Below, one piece after another: positions 1 to 7,018 of a DNA stretch of 15,776 nucleotides. The stretch spans positions 1 through 15,776 of the forward strand of contig CAYYVQ010000065.1 of assembly GCA_964475205.1 (NCBI GenBank). Direction: 5' to 3'. Source of the stretch: CAYSRM01 sp964475205 (GTDB lineage Bacteria > Verrucomicrobiota > Kiritimatiellia > UBA8416 > CAYSRM01). The position numbers and the translations under genes are program-made. Numbering within the stretch: the stretch's first letter is position 1; each line of letters begins with the position of its first letter. Under the pieces are notes generated by a model that was not told the DNA's origin, made no database searches, and saw only the letters and a list, made by a program, of their open reading frames with translations.

Positions 1-51
1 GAATTCACGCGACCTCTTCTCCGTGACTCAGTGTCTCTGTGGTTACAATCT
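1..51 (+). repeat. Dispersed repeat, copy 1 (direct)
   Basis: Positions 1-51 recur at 267-317 with one mismatch (C46 against T312), a direct repeat 266 bp apart. The core, CTCCGTGACTCAGTGTCTCT followed by GTGGTTACAATCT, resembles short dispersed repeats seen in many uncultured bacterial genomes. On the minus strand these yield spurious peptides rich in NHRDTE. I see no coding function. The window starts inside or at the edge of this copy, so its left boundary is unknown. Confidence 0.8.
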
Positions 52-78
52 CCCCCTCTTCTCTATGTTCTCTGCGCT

Positions 79-95
79 CTCTGTGGTTACAATCT
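79..95 (+). repeat. Partial copy of the dispersed repeat
   Basis: These 17 bases are identical to positions 35-51 of the first copy (CTCTGTGGTTACAATCT). The preceding bases, with CTCTGCGCTCT, look like a diverged version of the rest of the unit. It is a half copy lying directly after copy 1, next to an 8-C run at about 100-107. Confidence 0.6.
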
Positions 96-126
96 TCTTC
101 CCCCCCCAAGCCCTTGCATAAATCTT

Positions 127-160
127 ACCACGGAGCCACTGAGACTCGGAGAAGAGGTCG
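127..160 (-). repeat. Dispersed repeat, inverted copy
   Basis: Read on the minus strand, these 34 bases match the core of copies 1 and 3 with four mismatches, and the stretch CGGAGAAGAGGTCG is identical. This inverted copy lies between the two direct copies, so a transcript through the region could fold copy 1 or copy 3 against it. Confidence 0.7.
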
Positions 161-202
161 ACGCCTTCTTTCATGCTCTCATCTTCCTCTCACTACCACC
201 GT

Positions 203-277
203 CGTGTGAATTCGCGTCCGCTTGCTCAATTACGTTATATTTCACACACAACACGCAAGCAGACACGAATTCACGCG
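203..277. repeat. Inverted repeat, 23-bp arms, 29-bp loop
   Basis: The arms are 203-225 and 255-277. The right arm is the reverse complement of the left with three mismatches, and both contain GAATTC. The right arm runs into dispersed-repeat copy 3, sharing its first 11 bases (267-277). The palindrome is therefore partly built from the repeat itself. It could be a cruciform, a small transposition relic, or two abutting repeat units in opposite orientation. Confidence 0.65.
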
Positions 278-317
278 ACCTCTTCTCCGTGACTCAGTGT
301 CTCTGTGGTTATAATCT
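267..317 (+). repeat. Dispersed repeat, copy 3 (direct)
   Basis: This is a near-perfect duplicate of positions 1-51, with 50 of 51 bases identical. It is followed by a C/T-rich tail (TCTTCTCTTCTTCTCC) like the tail of copy 1. Such close identity implies a recent duplication or continuing homogenisation. Confidence 0.8.
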
Positions 318-390
318 TCTCTTCTTCTCCGAAATTGCATTCGATATTTTTCTGCTGCATTTGAAAGCTCCCCAGGGGGCAAGGAGACTG

Positions 391-407
391 CTCCGTGACT
401 CAGTGTC
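391..407 (+). repeat. Short fragment of the dispersed repeat
   Basis: CTCCGTGACTCAGTGTC repeats the centre of copies 1 and 3 exactly. It marks the right end of the repeat cluster, and sequence after about 410 no longer resembles it. Confidence 0.6.
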
Positions 408-660
408 GCCGTAATACGTTTCACCTTTTGTCAGCGCCTAAGCTTCTAACATCTAACTCAGGAGTCAGCAACCACATAATTTTGTGGAGATTTGCATAAT
501 TGTTTTTTTGAGGACTATCTGGATCTTGTCTCTCCATGAGAAGAGTGGGAATTGATAATTGCATGAAGTGGAGCTTGTCAGTGTGCTTTGCTCTGTGTCA
601 ACATGTTAAACCTTGTGGTTTTGCTTGTGTGGCAATGTTCTTATCGGAAAAGGAGAATTT
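408..660. other. Non-coding leader before the first glycosyltransferase
   Basis: No convincing gene is seen here. An in-frame TTG at 613 would lengthen the downstream protein by 16 residues, but it has no ribosome binding site. A good Shine-Dalgarno sequence lies at 649-655, just before the GTG at 661. TTGTCA at 575-580 could be a -35 box, but I see no good -10 at the right distance, so I do not call a promoter. Confidence 0.5.
649..655 (+). promoter_or_regulatory. Ribosome binding site deciding the GTG start at 661
   Basis: AAAGGAG lies about 5-6 bases before GTG661, the ideal distance. The alternative upstream TTG at 613 has no comparable site. This supports the shorter 398-residue form. 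Confidence 0.75.
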
Positions 661-1857
661 GTGAAGGTATGTATATTAGCCTTTGCTCACAGCTCCCGCG
701 ACGGGCGGGTGTATTTCAGAGAAGCGCGTCTTCTTCAGGAAGCCGGCTATGAAGTTACATTGATTGCCAGGGGCGAATCTCTAAAACCAATTAGACATAC
801 TAAAAGAGATGGCATGGATGTTGTTGAGTTGCCTCGAAGACCTGTGCCTGTTTCTCTGCGTATGGTTGTCGACCCGTTTGTGTTTCTCTGGATGTTTTTT
901 GTATCGTTGCGCAACTCTTCGGGAGCGGAGGTCTTTCATTGTCATGAATATCAGAGCCTTGTGATTGGGTTCCTGTTGTCGCGTTTCCGTAAGGCATCTC
1001 TTATATATGACTGTCATGAATATCAGCCTGAAGGCTTTGCCAGGCTTTTTCTGCCCATCTCGAAGCGTTTATATGAACCTGTCCGTCGCTGTTATGAGAA
1101 GTTTGAGCGATTCTGTTCAAGGAGACTCGATGCGCTGGTAACTGTGAACGAGGATCTGGGCAGACGTTTCAGGAGAGATCTTGAGAATGTGGTTATAATA
1201 CCCAATTATCCATCAAAGGATGTTTCCCGTCACCTTGAAGCTCCTTCCCGGGAATGGAATGAGAAATTAAAGAACAGAAGGGTTATGGTTTTCGCCGGCT
1301 ACATTTCTCCGGACAGAGGCGTGACATCGTCTGTACGTTTGTTGGGAACGGAACCTTTGAAATCAATGGAAGATGTCTGTCTGCTTTGTGCGGGGGGTGT
1401 ATCCGAAGACTACAGAATCCAGATTCAAAGGCTGGCCCGTAATGCAGGTATAGAAAAAAGGGTGTTTTTAACCGGGCGAGTGACGCATGATCAAATGCTG
1501 GGTTTTATCCGCTTCGGCTGCATAGGGCTGAACCTGATAGAGCCGGTTCCTGAAAAAAACAAATGGGCGCAACCTGCAAAAGTGTTTCAGTATGCGCAGG
1601 CAGGACTTCCGGTTGTTACCAGTGGAGTCGGGGCATCCAGGCGCCTCGTTGAAAATATGGGCAATGGCATCATTGTTGATCCGCATGACCTGGAACAAGC
1701 CGCGAAACAGATTGCCGAGTTGCTCTGTGACCGGGAAAGAATGAAATTGCTGGGCGATTCCGGTCGTCAGGCTTTTCTTGAACGGTTCAATATGGAAGCT
1801 GTTGCATCAAGACTTTTCGATCTCTACAGGCGTTTTGAAAGGCCCAAATTCACGTGA
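661..1857 (+). CDS. GT4-family glycosyltransferase
   Basis: Predicted cytoplasmic or membrane-associated retaining glycosyltransferase that adds a sugar from a nucleotide-sugar donor to a growing lipid-linked glycan. I chose the GTG at 661 because AAGGAG lies 6 bases upstream and the protein then begins VKVCILAFAHSSRDGRV, the usual first strand of the GT-B fold. It has 398 residues, normal for GT4. Visible motifs are HCHEY (about 93-97), YDCHEY (about 116-121), the C-domain FAGYISPDRG (about 211-220) and the donor-site region QPAKVFQYAQAGLPVV (about 304-319). The last usually reads K-x-FEY in relatives, so the Glu is replaced by Gln here. The stop overlaps the start of the flippase gene (GTGA), which indicates translational coupling. 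The exact sugar cannot be read from the sequence. Family is confident, specificity unknown. Confidence 0.9.
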   Translation: MKVCILAFAHSSRDGRVYFREARLLQEAGYEVTLIARGESLKPIRHTKRDGMDVVELPRRPVPVSLRMVVDPFVFLWMFFVSLRNSSGAEVFHCHEYQSLVIGFLLSRFRKASLIYDCHEYQPEGFARLFLPISKRLYEPVRRCYEKFERFCSRRLDALVTVNEDLGRRFRRDLENVVIIPNYPSKDVSRHLEAPSREWNEKLKNRRVMVFAGYISPDRGVTSSVRLLGTEPLKSMEDVCLLCAGGVSEDYRIQIQRLARNAGIEKRVFLTGRVTHDQMLGFIRFGCIGLNLIEPVPEKNKWAQPAKVFQYAQAGLPVVTSGVGASRRLVENMGNGIIVDPHDLEQAAKQIAELLCDRERMKLLGDSGRQAFLERFNMEAVASRLFDLYRRFERPKFT

Positions 1858-3212
1858 AAATGTTTTCTCATCTAAAAAAGGTAGAAGACAAGCTTGGCCC
1901 TCTATGGTGGCACAGCGGTCTTCTCTTTGTTGTTTCCCGTTTTGCAGACATTATATCACTCTACATAGGCGTCTTTCTTGTTCCCGAGTATATTGCCGAG
2001 GAAAAGCTGGGCGCTGTTCTGCCGCTGACGCGGCTGGCGGTATTTGTTGCTATTCCTCTGACTACCCTTGTCAATACTGCTCGCAAATATCTGAATTTTT
2101 TCCATGTGACCGAACAGCACGGGAAGGTGAAAGCCATGTTGCGCGACCTTTTCCTGGTGGTAATGGGCTTATCGGTCCTTATTGTGTTTTACCTTTGGAG
2201 GCAGTGGGAATTCGTCAAGGAACGGTTGGACACCCAGGATCCCAACCTTGTATGGTTGATAGGCGGAATGGCGGTTCTTTCGTGCTGGCGTCCGCTGGTG
2301 ACAATGGCGGCGCAAAGCCTTAAACAGTTCTACCGGCTGACGTTTTCCCGGCTTATTGCCCCGCTTTGCAGGCTTGCGATAATCCTTGCGGTCCTGCGGC
2401 AACTGCAACTTACCGGTTACCTGCTGGCTTCCCTGCTTTCCATGGTTGTCGGCATCGGAGTGCTCGGGGCAGGCCTGAAGCGTTATGCTCATGTTGGCAT
2501 GAGATCCGAGAGTTATCGGGAACATCTTCCGGAAATAGGAAGGTATTGGGTGCCGGTAGCGATTATAGGGCTTGCCATGGCGCTCCAGGGTCTGATTGAG
2601 CCATGGGTGATACGTCAGCGTCTTCCAGAAGGTGTTTCTGCTGGATATTACATTGCCTACATGTTCGGCAATATCCCCGCCTATTTAGGCGGAGCAGTAG
2701 TGCCGTTTCTTTTTCCTCTTGTTTCAGAAAGGCATGAAAAGGGAGAACGAACAGGTCGCATAATGCTGGAGGTTTTTGCATTTGTGGCAATTGCCGGCGG
2801 GCTGACCGCTGTCGTTCTTGGATTTGCCGGGAGTTGGCTATTGAATCTGCGTGAAGCATGGCGCCACTATTCGGCTTATGCCCCTTACATGTGGCAGATA
2901 AGCATAGCGACAACCTTGAGTGTCATCATGGCATGTTACAATTCTCACCAACTCGCCTGTCGCCGTTTCCGGCATTTGTTCTTTTACTGTCCGGCCATTG
3001 CTCTTGAAGCAATTCTGCTTTACAGCTTATTCGGATGGTCGTTTTTCAGGGGATACCTTCCGGTTCCTGTGTGGGAGGCTGTTAATACCGTTGCTGAACA
3101 AATGGACCTCCAGATGGTAATTCTATTCATGCTTGGCGCAAGGTTAGCGACAATCATCGCAATTTGCGCAGATATCTTCAAGGGCCGTGCCAAGTCTTGC
3201 TATCGCAAGTAA
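1854..3212 (+). CDS. Polysaccharide flippase-like multi-pass membrane protein
   Basis: A 452-residue, highly hydrophobic protein with roughly twelve predicted membrane segments. Its size and character fit the MOP/Wzx-type oligosaccharide flippases that move undecaprenyl-linked repeat units across the inner membrane. The N-terminus (GPLWWHSGLLFVVSRFADII) resembles the first helix of this class. The later segment GYYIAYMFGNIPAYLGGAVV and the Pro/Phe-rich PFLFPLVSERHEKG also fit. The GTG start at 1854 overlaps the upstream stop by four bases. An ATG at 1860 is a close alternative. Coupling to a glycosyltransferase supports export of the glycan that enzyme builds. Sequence in this superfamily diverges fast, so assignment rests on topology, length and context. 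A lipid II flippase or another polytopic transporter is less likely. Confidence 0.75.
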   Translation: MKMFSHLKKVEDKLGPLWWHSGLLFVVSRFADIISLYIGVFLVPEYIAEEKLGAVLPLTRLAVFVAIPLTTLVNTARKYLNFFHVTEQHGKVKAMLRDLFLVVMGLSVLIVFYLWRQWEFVKERLDTQDPNLVWLIGGMAVLSCWRPLVTMAAQSLKQFYRLTFSRLIAPLCRLAIILAVLRQLQLTGYLLASLLSMVVGIGVLGAGLKRYAHVGMRSESYREHLPEIGRYWVPVAIIGLAMALQGLIEPWVIRQRLPEGVSAGYYIAYMFGNIPAYLGGAVVPFLFPLVSERHEKGERTGRIMLEVFAFVAIAGGLTAVVLGFAGSWLLNLREAWRHYSAYAPYMWQISIATTLSVIMACYNSHQLACRRFRHLFFYCPAIALEAILLYSLFGWSFFRGYLPVPVWEAVNTVAEQMDLQMVILFMLGARLATIIAICADIFKGRAKSCYRK

Positions 3213-3400
3213 TGGGATAACACCCTATTCTCCTTGAGAAATCATTCGACCAAATCATGGAGCATGGCAAAGGGGGACACTCAGAACTAACATGGACTAA
3301 TGGATCAGGAATTGATGGAGACATAGTTGCAACATTGCCGGTAAACCGTTGCCGACTTTAAAAAAAGACTCCCTTATATCGCTGGATTGATCGCATGCCG

Positions 3401-3844
3401 CTAGGGGGTTCCTTCATGGCCAACGAGCTTACTCCATGTTATGGTCACAACGGAGTCATTGAACTCCTGAGGAGCATCCTGCTTGTTGTACTGATCTTCA
3501 ACCCTGATAACAATAACTCCGCCGATTGGCTCGCCCGCCGGATTCCTGCTTTGATATTCCGATACAACTACTGCGATATTTGCGGTGCCTTTATCAGGTT
3601 TGATCTTGCATTCTACATCAAGTTGTGTCGGATTATCACATCGAAGAGGGTCTTTCCATCCGTTCTCTTGCATGTGCTCCAACTTGCTGGGGCGATCTCC
3701 AGCTTCAGCTGTTAATGTAAGTGTTTTGGCTCCGTTTTTCACGATAACTTCTTGGCCGAAGGCAGAGACTGAAATGCCATCGACGGTCACTGCTGACTTT
3801 GCAGGAATGTTGATGGGAGGTATATGTAGCGATGTTCTGTTCAT
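3401..3844 (-). CDS. Unrecognised 147-residue beta-rich protein
   Basis: I do not recognise this family. The start is ATG at 3844 (MNRTSLHIPPINIPAKSAV), chosen because AGGAGA lies 7 bases upstream. A longer form from 3880 lacks such a site. No signal peptide, membrane helix or cysteine-rich motif is visible, and there is only one Cys pair (about residues 69 and 78). The sequence alternates polar and hydrophobic residues (VTVDGISVSAFGQEVIVKNG, IGGVIVIRVEDQY, SVVTITWSKL), suggesting a small all-beta domain of about 120 residues. It lies on the minus strand in an AT-rich block, downstream of the methyltransferase and about 300 bases from it, so it may have its own promoter. It could be a cytoplasmic accessory protein, a tailspike-like or secreted binding module exported by a non-Sec route, or a mobile-element passenger. 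None of these is supported by a motif. Confidence 0.65.
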   Translation of the reverse strand: MNRTSLHIPPINIPAKSAVTVDGISVSAFGQEVIVKNGAKTLTLTAEAGDRPSKLEHMQENGWKDPLRCDNPTQLDVECKIKPDKGTANIAVVVSEYQSRNPAGEPIGGVIVIRVEDQYNKQDAPQEFNDSVVTITWSKLVGHEGTP

Positions 3845-4142
3845 GATCTTTCTCCTATGCTTAGATCTTATTGATGGCAATCACATTTCTCATATGTGTA
3901 ATGTAAGAGTTATTGACTATTTCTTTCCTCAGTACACAATTTCCGAGTAATTCCTATTACGGTGGCTGACTACCAACTTCTACTCAAATTATAGCGCATG
4001 CCTTGGGGGGGGGCAACATGAAAGTCAGGCGTTTCTTAAAGGCGTATTCTGCCACATTAAATGACGCCGAAACAGAAAAGTTATATAGAAGCCAGTATGG
4101 GATGCACTACCGACTTTATTGATTTGCCAAGAGGTTGGATCT
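3845..4142. other. Intergenic stretch with a 9-G run and a 34-codon ORF
   Basis: This separates the methyltransferase (ends 4143) from the orphan gene (starts 3844). It holds a run of nine G at 4005-4013 and, four bases later, an ATG at 4018 opening a 34-codon plus-strand frame to 4122 (MKVRRFLKAYSATL...). The frame has no normal ribosome binding site beyond the G run, and I recognise no homology. I do not call it a gene. No clear terminator is visible. Confidence 0.4.
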
Positions 4143-4838
4143 TTATATCACCTGCTGCTTACACCTTTCATTTGTGTCTATTTCTTTGTTGTTAACATTA
4201 TCTTGTGCTTGTTTGAGTGCTGTCAGGAAAAATGTCATGCCGTGTACTATCCCACCGACCCTTTGTGCCAGCAAACGCAGGAAAAAGTTCAAGACCACAT
4301 TGCTTGAGCTAATGGGAAGTCCAAGACAATTAAGCCAGCGGTCTTCTAAGCGAAACTTTGCTTTCGAGTAATATCTCCGAATCTGGCCATGACGCGTGGA
4401 CGGATCAAAATAGTCAAACGTATCAAAAGAAAAGAACGATAAATGGGTTGGGTCTACGAAAGCTGTGTTGGAATGCCAATAGGGAACACGGATAACAACT
4501 TGCGCGTTTGCTTTGGCTATCCTGTAAATTTCCTCCATAACTGCATTTACATCCCGGCAATGTTCCAAGACGTTGTTCAAAACGATCACATCGAACTGAT
4601 TTTCGAGAAGGGGCCACGGTCTATCTTCCAAATCAAATGAGTGATCCAAATTAAAGCCGTGATGATCTACCAGATCATGTGAGTCATACCCTTCTTGTCT
4701 CTGCCATCCGGCTCCGAGATTTATGGCACGTTGTCCTGATGCCACTTGAGGCCACGGAAATCGTGTGTGCAATCCGAAAACACGAAGGATTGTGTTTGCG
4801 GAATTTCGGAACAGTGATGTCGAAAACTTGTTTTTCAA
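4143..4838 (-). CDS. Class I SAM-dependent methyltransferase
   Basis: Predicted to transfer a methyl group from S-adenosylmethionine to a small molecule or sugar. In a glycan locus the likely substrate is a glycan residue or its activated precursor (inference). The 231-residue protein has the methyltransferase type 11 pattern: motif I INLGAGW (39-45), FDVIVLNNVLEH (82-93) and VIRVPYWH (115-122). The C-terminal 181-210 is hydrophobic and could be an amphipathic membrane-contact helix. The start is a TTG at 4838, favoured by AAAGGA about 8 bases upstream. No ATG is better placed before motif I. It lies 187 bases downstream of the minus-strand glycosyltransferase and probably belongs to the same transcription direction. 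Codon use and AT content match that gene rather than the flanking plus-strand genes. The substrate cannot be deduced. Confidence 0.85.
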   Translation of the reverse strand: MKNKFSTSLFRNSANTILRVFGLHTRFPWPQVASGQRAINLGAGWQRQEGYDSHDLVDHHGFNLDHSFDLEDRPWPLLENQFDVIVLNNVLEHCRDVNAVMEEIYRIAKANAQVVIRVPYWHSNTAFVDPTHLSFFSFDTFDYFDPSTRHGQIRRYYSKAKFRLEDRWLNCLGLPISSSNVVLNFFLRLLAQRVGGIVHGMTFFLTALKQAQDNVNNKEIDTNERCKQQVI

Positions 4839-4875
4839 ATGCTAATTCCTTTCTGAACAAGGATACGAATTTCGG

Positions 4876-4904
4876 ATCATACTAGACCGCAAGCGTTGTG
4901 TTTT
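4876..4904 (-). promoter_or_regulatory. Weak candidate promoter for the methyltransferase
   Basis: Read on the minus strand, TATGAT (4876-4881) sits about 38 bases before the TTG start and could be a -10 box. The best -35 at normal spacing (AACACA or AAAACA near 4899-4904) is poor. This would let the methyltransferase be expressed apart from the upstream glycosyltransferase. Transcription from upstream is equally possible. Confidence 0.25.
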
Positions 4905-5025
4905 GTTTATGGCGATGTCTCCCAGAGGGCATATTGTCAGAAACAATCGAGTTTTTCATGAGTATGTCTACTTAATGTGCCCTTATCATGAGGTAATAAT
5001 ACTGCTTTCCTCTTTTTTACGTTAA

Positions 5026-6189
5026 TTATGTATCTATATTGTTGCTTTGCAAAAAATACTCTGTAAAACGATGAATAAACTCTTCCTTTACAAATTTGTC
5101 CCGAGATCTTTTCTGCAGTTTCTCTTGAAGTTCGTTAGATAACTCTGGTTTGTTGTCCAGTGTATCTGCAATTCGCGGCACATCCATGAGGTTCGAAAAA
5201 CGTAGTTTCTGAAAAGGCACGATTTCGCGTTGTCCACCGGAATCATGTACAATCGGCACACAATTGCGCAGAATAGCTTCAACTATGACAAGGCCAAACG
5301 GTTCACAAGTTGTGCTGTGTAAAAAAAATCTACTTTGACTAAGTTGGTTTTCGATTTCCGAGTAAGGCAGATTCGGCAACAAATTAACGTTGCCATGCTG
5401 ATTGCGGCTAGTCTCAGCTTTCACTTTACGGTAATACGATCCGTTAAGAGATGTATGCCCCATGATGTTAAACTGCCAATCGGGCATGTTGGTTGCGAGT
5501 TGCACTTGTTCCAGTTGCCTCTTGTATGGACAAAAACGCCCCAGGCTGGATATAACTTTCTTGCGGCAATTCGAATCAATTTGTTGGCGCTGTGGAACAT
5601 CGTCTGCAAACGGGTACAAGACTCCAACAGGAGCGGTTGTAGGCGCAGATCCGTACCAATCAAGAAAAGCCGAACGCGAGAATTCGCTATTACAAAAGAC
5701 CAGGTGATCTTTTCTAAGTTTACCCAGGCTATAAACCAACCGATTTAGCCGCTTAATCCACCACCTAAAGTTATATACTGAAAGGTGTGACTGTGGATCA
5801 TGGATGTTCTGAAGTGAGCTTGAGGCCCTCACCTCCCTTGGAAATTGAACATAAGAAATAACCTTGGGATAGTTTTCAAATCCCTGGACGGTATTGGTGG
5901 AGTTAATGAGTTGATCAACGTTATTGCGGCAGCATATTCTTACAACATCACGGTTGAACAGTATGGTATGCAGGGCAGTTAGCGTTTTCGGGCAATGTGC
6001 AGGTATTTTTTTAACGGAGTATCGAGCGGAAGTTGCGTATCTCTCCCGAATTTCGTCCCACGTGCCGGGCATGCTGGTAGTGATCCAAGTTGGCACGATA
6101 CTCATACGGTTAAGTGCCTCTGTTATACCTAGAAGCATTTTTATCCGGCCGCCATAAATAATCCTGGCTTGTGAAATGAAGACTTTCAT
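5026..6189 (-). CDS. GT4-family glycosyltransferase, ALG11-like
   Basis: A 387-residue GT-B glycosyltransferase, probably acting on the cytoplasmic face of the inner membrane on a lipid-linked acceptor. N-terminal residues 1-26 (MKVFISQARIIYGGRIKMLL...) hold the glycine-rich acceptor-side loop. VISYVQFPREV (110-120) and the C-domain GRFCPYKRQ (217-225) resemble the ALG11-type mannosyltransferase clade of GT4. The EX7E motif is complete: CEPFGLVIVEA, with Glu296 and Glu304. HDSGGQREIV (315-324) follows in the donor site. The ATG at 6189 has only a modest site (GGATAAG) upstream. It lies opposite in direction to the first glycosyltransferase, in AT-richer DNA, and leads a minus-strand series with the methyltransferase. 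A mannosyl- or related hexosyltransferase is the first guess. The sugar is not determinable here. Confidence 0.9.
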   Translation of the reverse strand: MKVFISQARIIYGGRIKMLLGITEALNRMSIVPTWITTSMPGTWDEIRERYATSARYSVKKIPAHCPKTLTALHTILFNRDVVRICCRNNVDQLINSTNTVQGFENYPKVISYVQFPREVRASSSLQNIHDPQSHLSVYNFRWWIKRLNRLVYSLGKLRKDHLVFCNSEFSRSAFLDWYGSAPTTAPVGVLYPFADDVPQRQQIDSNCRKKVISSLGRFCPYKRQLEQVQLATNMPDWQFNIMGHTSLNGSYYRKVKAETSRNQHGNVNLLPNLPYSEIENQLSQSRFFLHSTTCEPFGLVIVEAILRNCVPIVHDSGGQREIVPFQKLRFSNLMDVPRIADTLDNKPELSNELQEKLQKRSRDKFVKEEFIHRFTEYFLQSNNIDT

Positions 6190-6523
6190 AGATGCTTATC
6201 CAGATATAAAGCTACATCAAGTATATGACTCTTTCCATTCAGACCTTCCATTTTGAGTGCAGAGACAGCAATATTCATTGTGCAGCCTCTCTGTACCTAT
6301 TGATGGCGTGGATTCTGCAAGTTATAAGAAACAAAATCTTAGGTTACTGAGCAATCTTAGAATTGTTATTAAGCTTTTGTAGACAAATCATTACTGTCCG
6401 GTTCAACGGCACCGATTAATTTGTAAGTTACTGTTATTTGAAAATTTGTAAATGAAAATGAACCGCATCGATTCAAATTCGCTAGAATTTTCATTTATTG
6501 ACGGAGGATACTTGAGCATACTT
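6190..6523. other. AT-rich intergenic region between divergent gene and IS remnant
   Basis: No gene is supported here. It must hold the promoter of the minus-strand glycosyltransferase and the left end of the insertion sequence whose transposase fragment starts near 6524. ACTGTCCGGTTCAACGG at 6393-6409 looks like a possible insertion-sequence end, but I found no matching inverted partner on the right side. GGAGG at 6503-6507 may be the old transposase ribosome binding site. Confidence 0.4.
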
Positions 6524-7014
6524 ATGGATACGGGTCGAATCATTTTTGCCGAAGTAATCGACTGCTTCCCGAACCATCGTTTTGCAAAATGTGTAAAAAG
6601 ATATGGAGGCGACAAGAAAATCAGAACATTTCCTTGTTGGGATACGCTTCTTTGTATTCTTTTTTCGCAACTGATCAGCAGAGAAAGTCTGAGGGATATG
6701 GAATCGTGTGTGCAGATATGTATTAATCTTAGCAAGTAGATGTATGCTGACGAAGGTATGGATTTAACCTCGCAGAATCCAGAATCGAGTTGCCTTATGC
6801 TTTTGCTATGCTTTAGATTTTTCCAATGGATCAATCTTTAGTCATTTTTTTTACACGCGAAAGTTTGTGAGGACGAGCGTGTTTTGCCTTTGTTCGCAAT
6901 GAAACTGATGGTATGTTTGCCTCAGATTTGGTTGCAGACAATGGCAATAGCTTTTTGACGGTATTCGAGTTCAAAATTTATTCAACTGTTCAAGGCAAGT
7001 TGAAAATGAGATAG
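6524..7014 (+). pseudogene. IS4-family transposase remnant (DUF4372-type N-terminus)
   Basis: From ATG 6524 to the stop at 6737-6739 the frame reads MDTGRIIFAEVIDCFPNHRF, then CVKRYGGDKKIRTFPCWD and FSQLISRESLRDMESC. This matches the N-terminal DUF4372 domain of IS4-group transposases, which typically start M-N-T-G-K-x-x-F and carry FxCWDQFL and RESLRDIE. Full-length relatives have roughly 350-400 residues, while only 72 remain here, so the catalytic DDE core is missing. Farther on, 6920-7014 contains short frames reading PQIW and, in another frame, FLTVFEFKIYSTVQG. These look like decayed pieces of the transposase C-terminus, where relatives have TQIW and LSVxxFEK. The element therefore appears internally deleted and dead. 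The N-terminal identification is confident. The C-terminal piece is tentative. An alternative start is the TTG at 6512, close to GGAGG. Confidence 0.75.
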
Positions 7015-7018
7015 CAGG

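Noticed and set aside
31..414. A 127-residue protein on the plus strand and a 60-residue one on the minus strand in the left repeat block
   Set aside because: Both are built from the dispersed repeat and have no ribosome site or family resemblance.
1778..2323. A 181-residue plus-strand frame across the glycosyltransferase-flippase junction
   Set aside because: It overlaps two better-supported genes in another frame, and its composition is unlike a real protein.
3395..3950. Plus-strand frames of 106 and 121 residues opposite the orphan gene
   Set aside because: Only the minus-strand frame has a good ribosome site and a protein-like residue pattern.
4018..4122. 34-codon gene MKVRRFLKAYSATL...
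   Set aside because: It has no real ribosome site, no recognised relatives and a very short length.
6393..6409. Left terminal inverted repeat of the IS4 element (ACTGTCCGGTTCAACGG)
   Set aside because: I could not find a matching inverted copy on the right side, so it is noted but not called.
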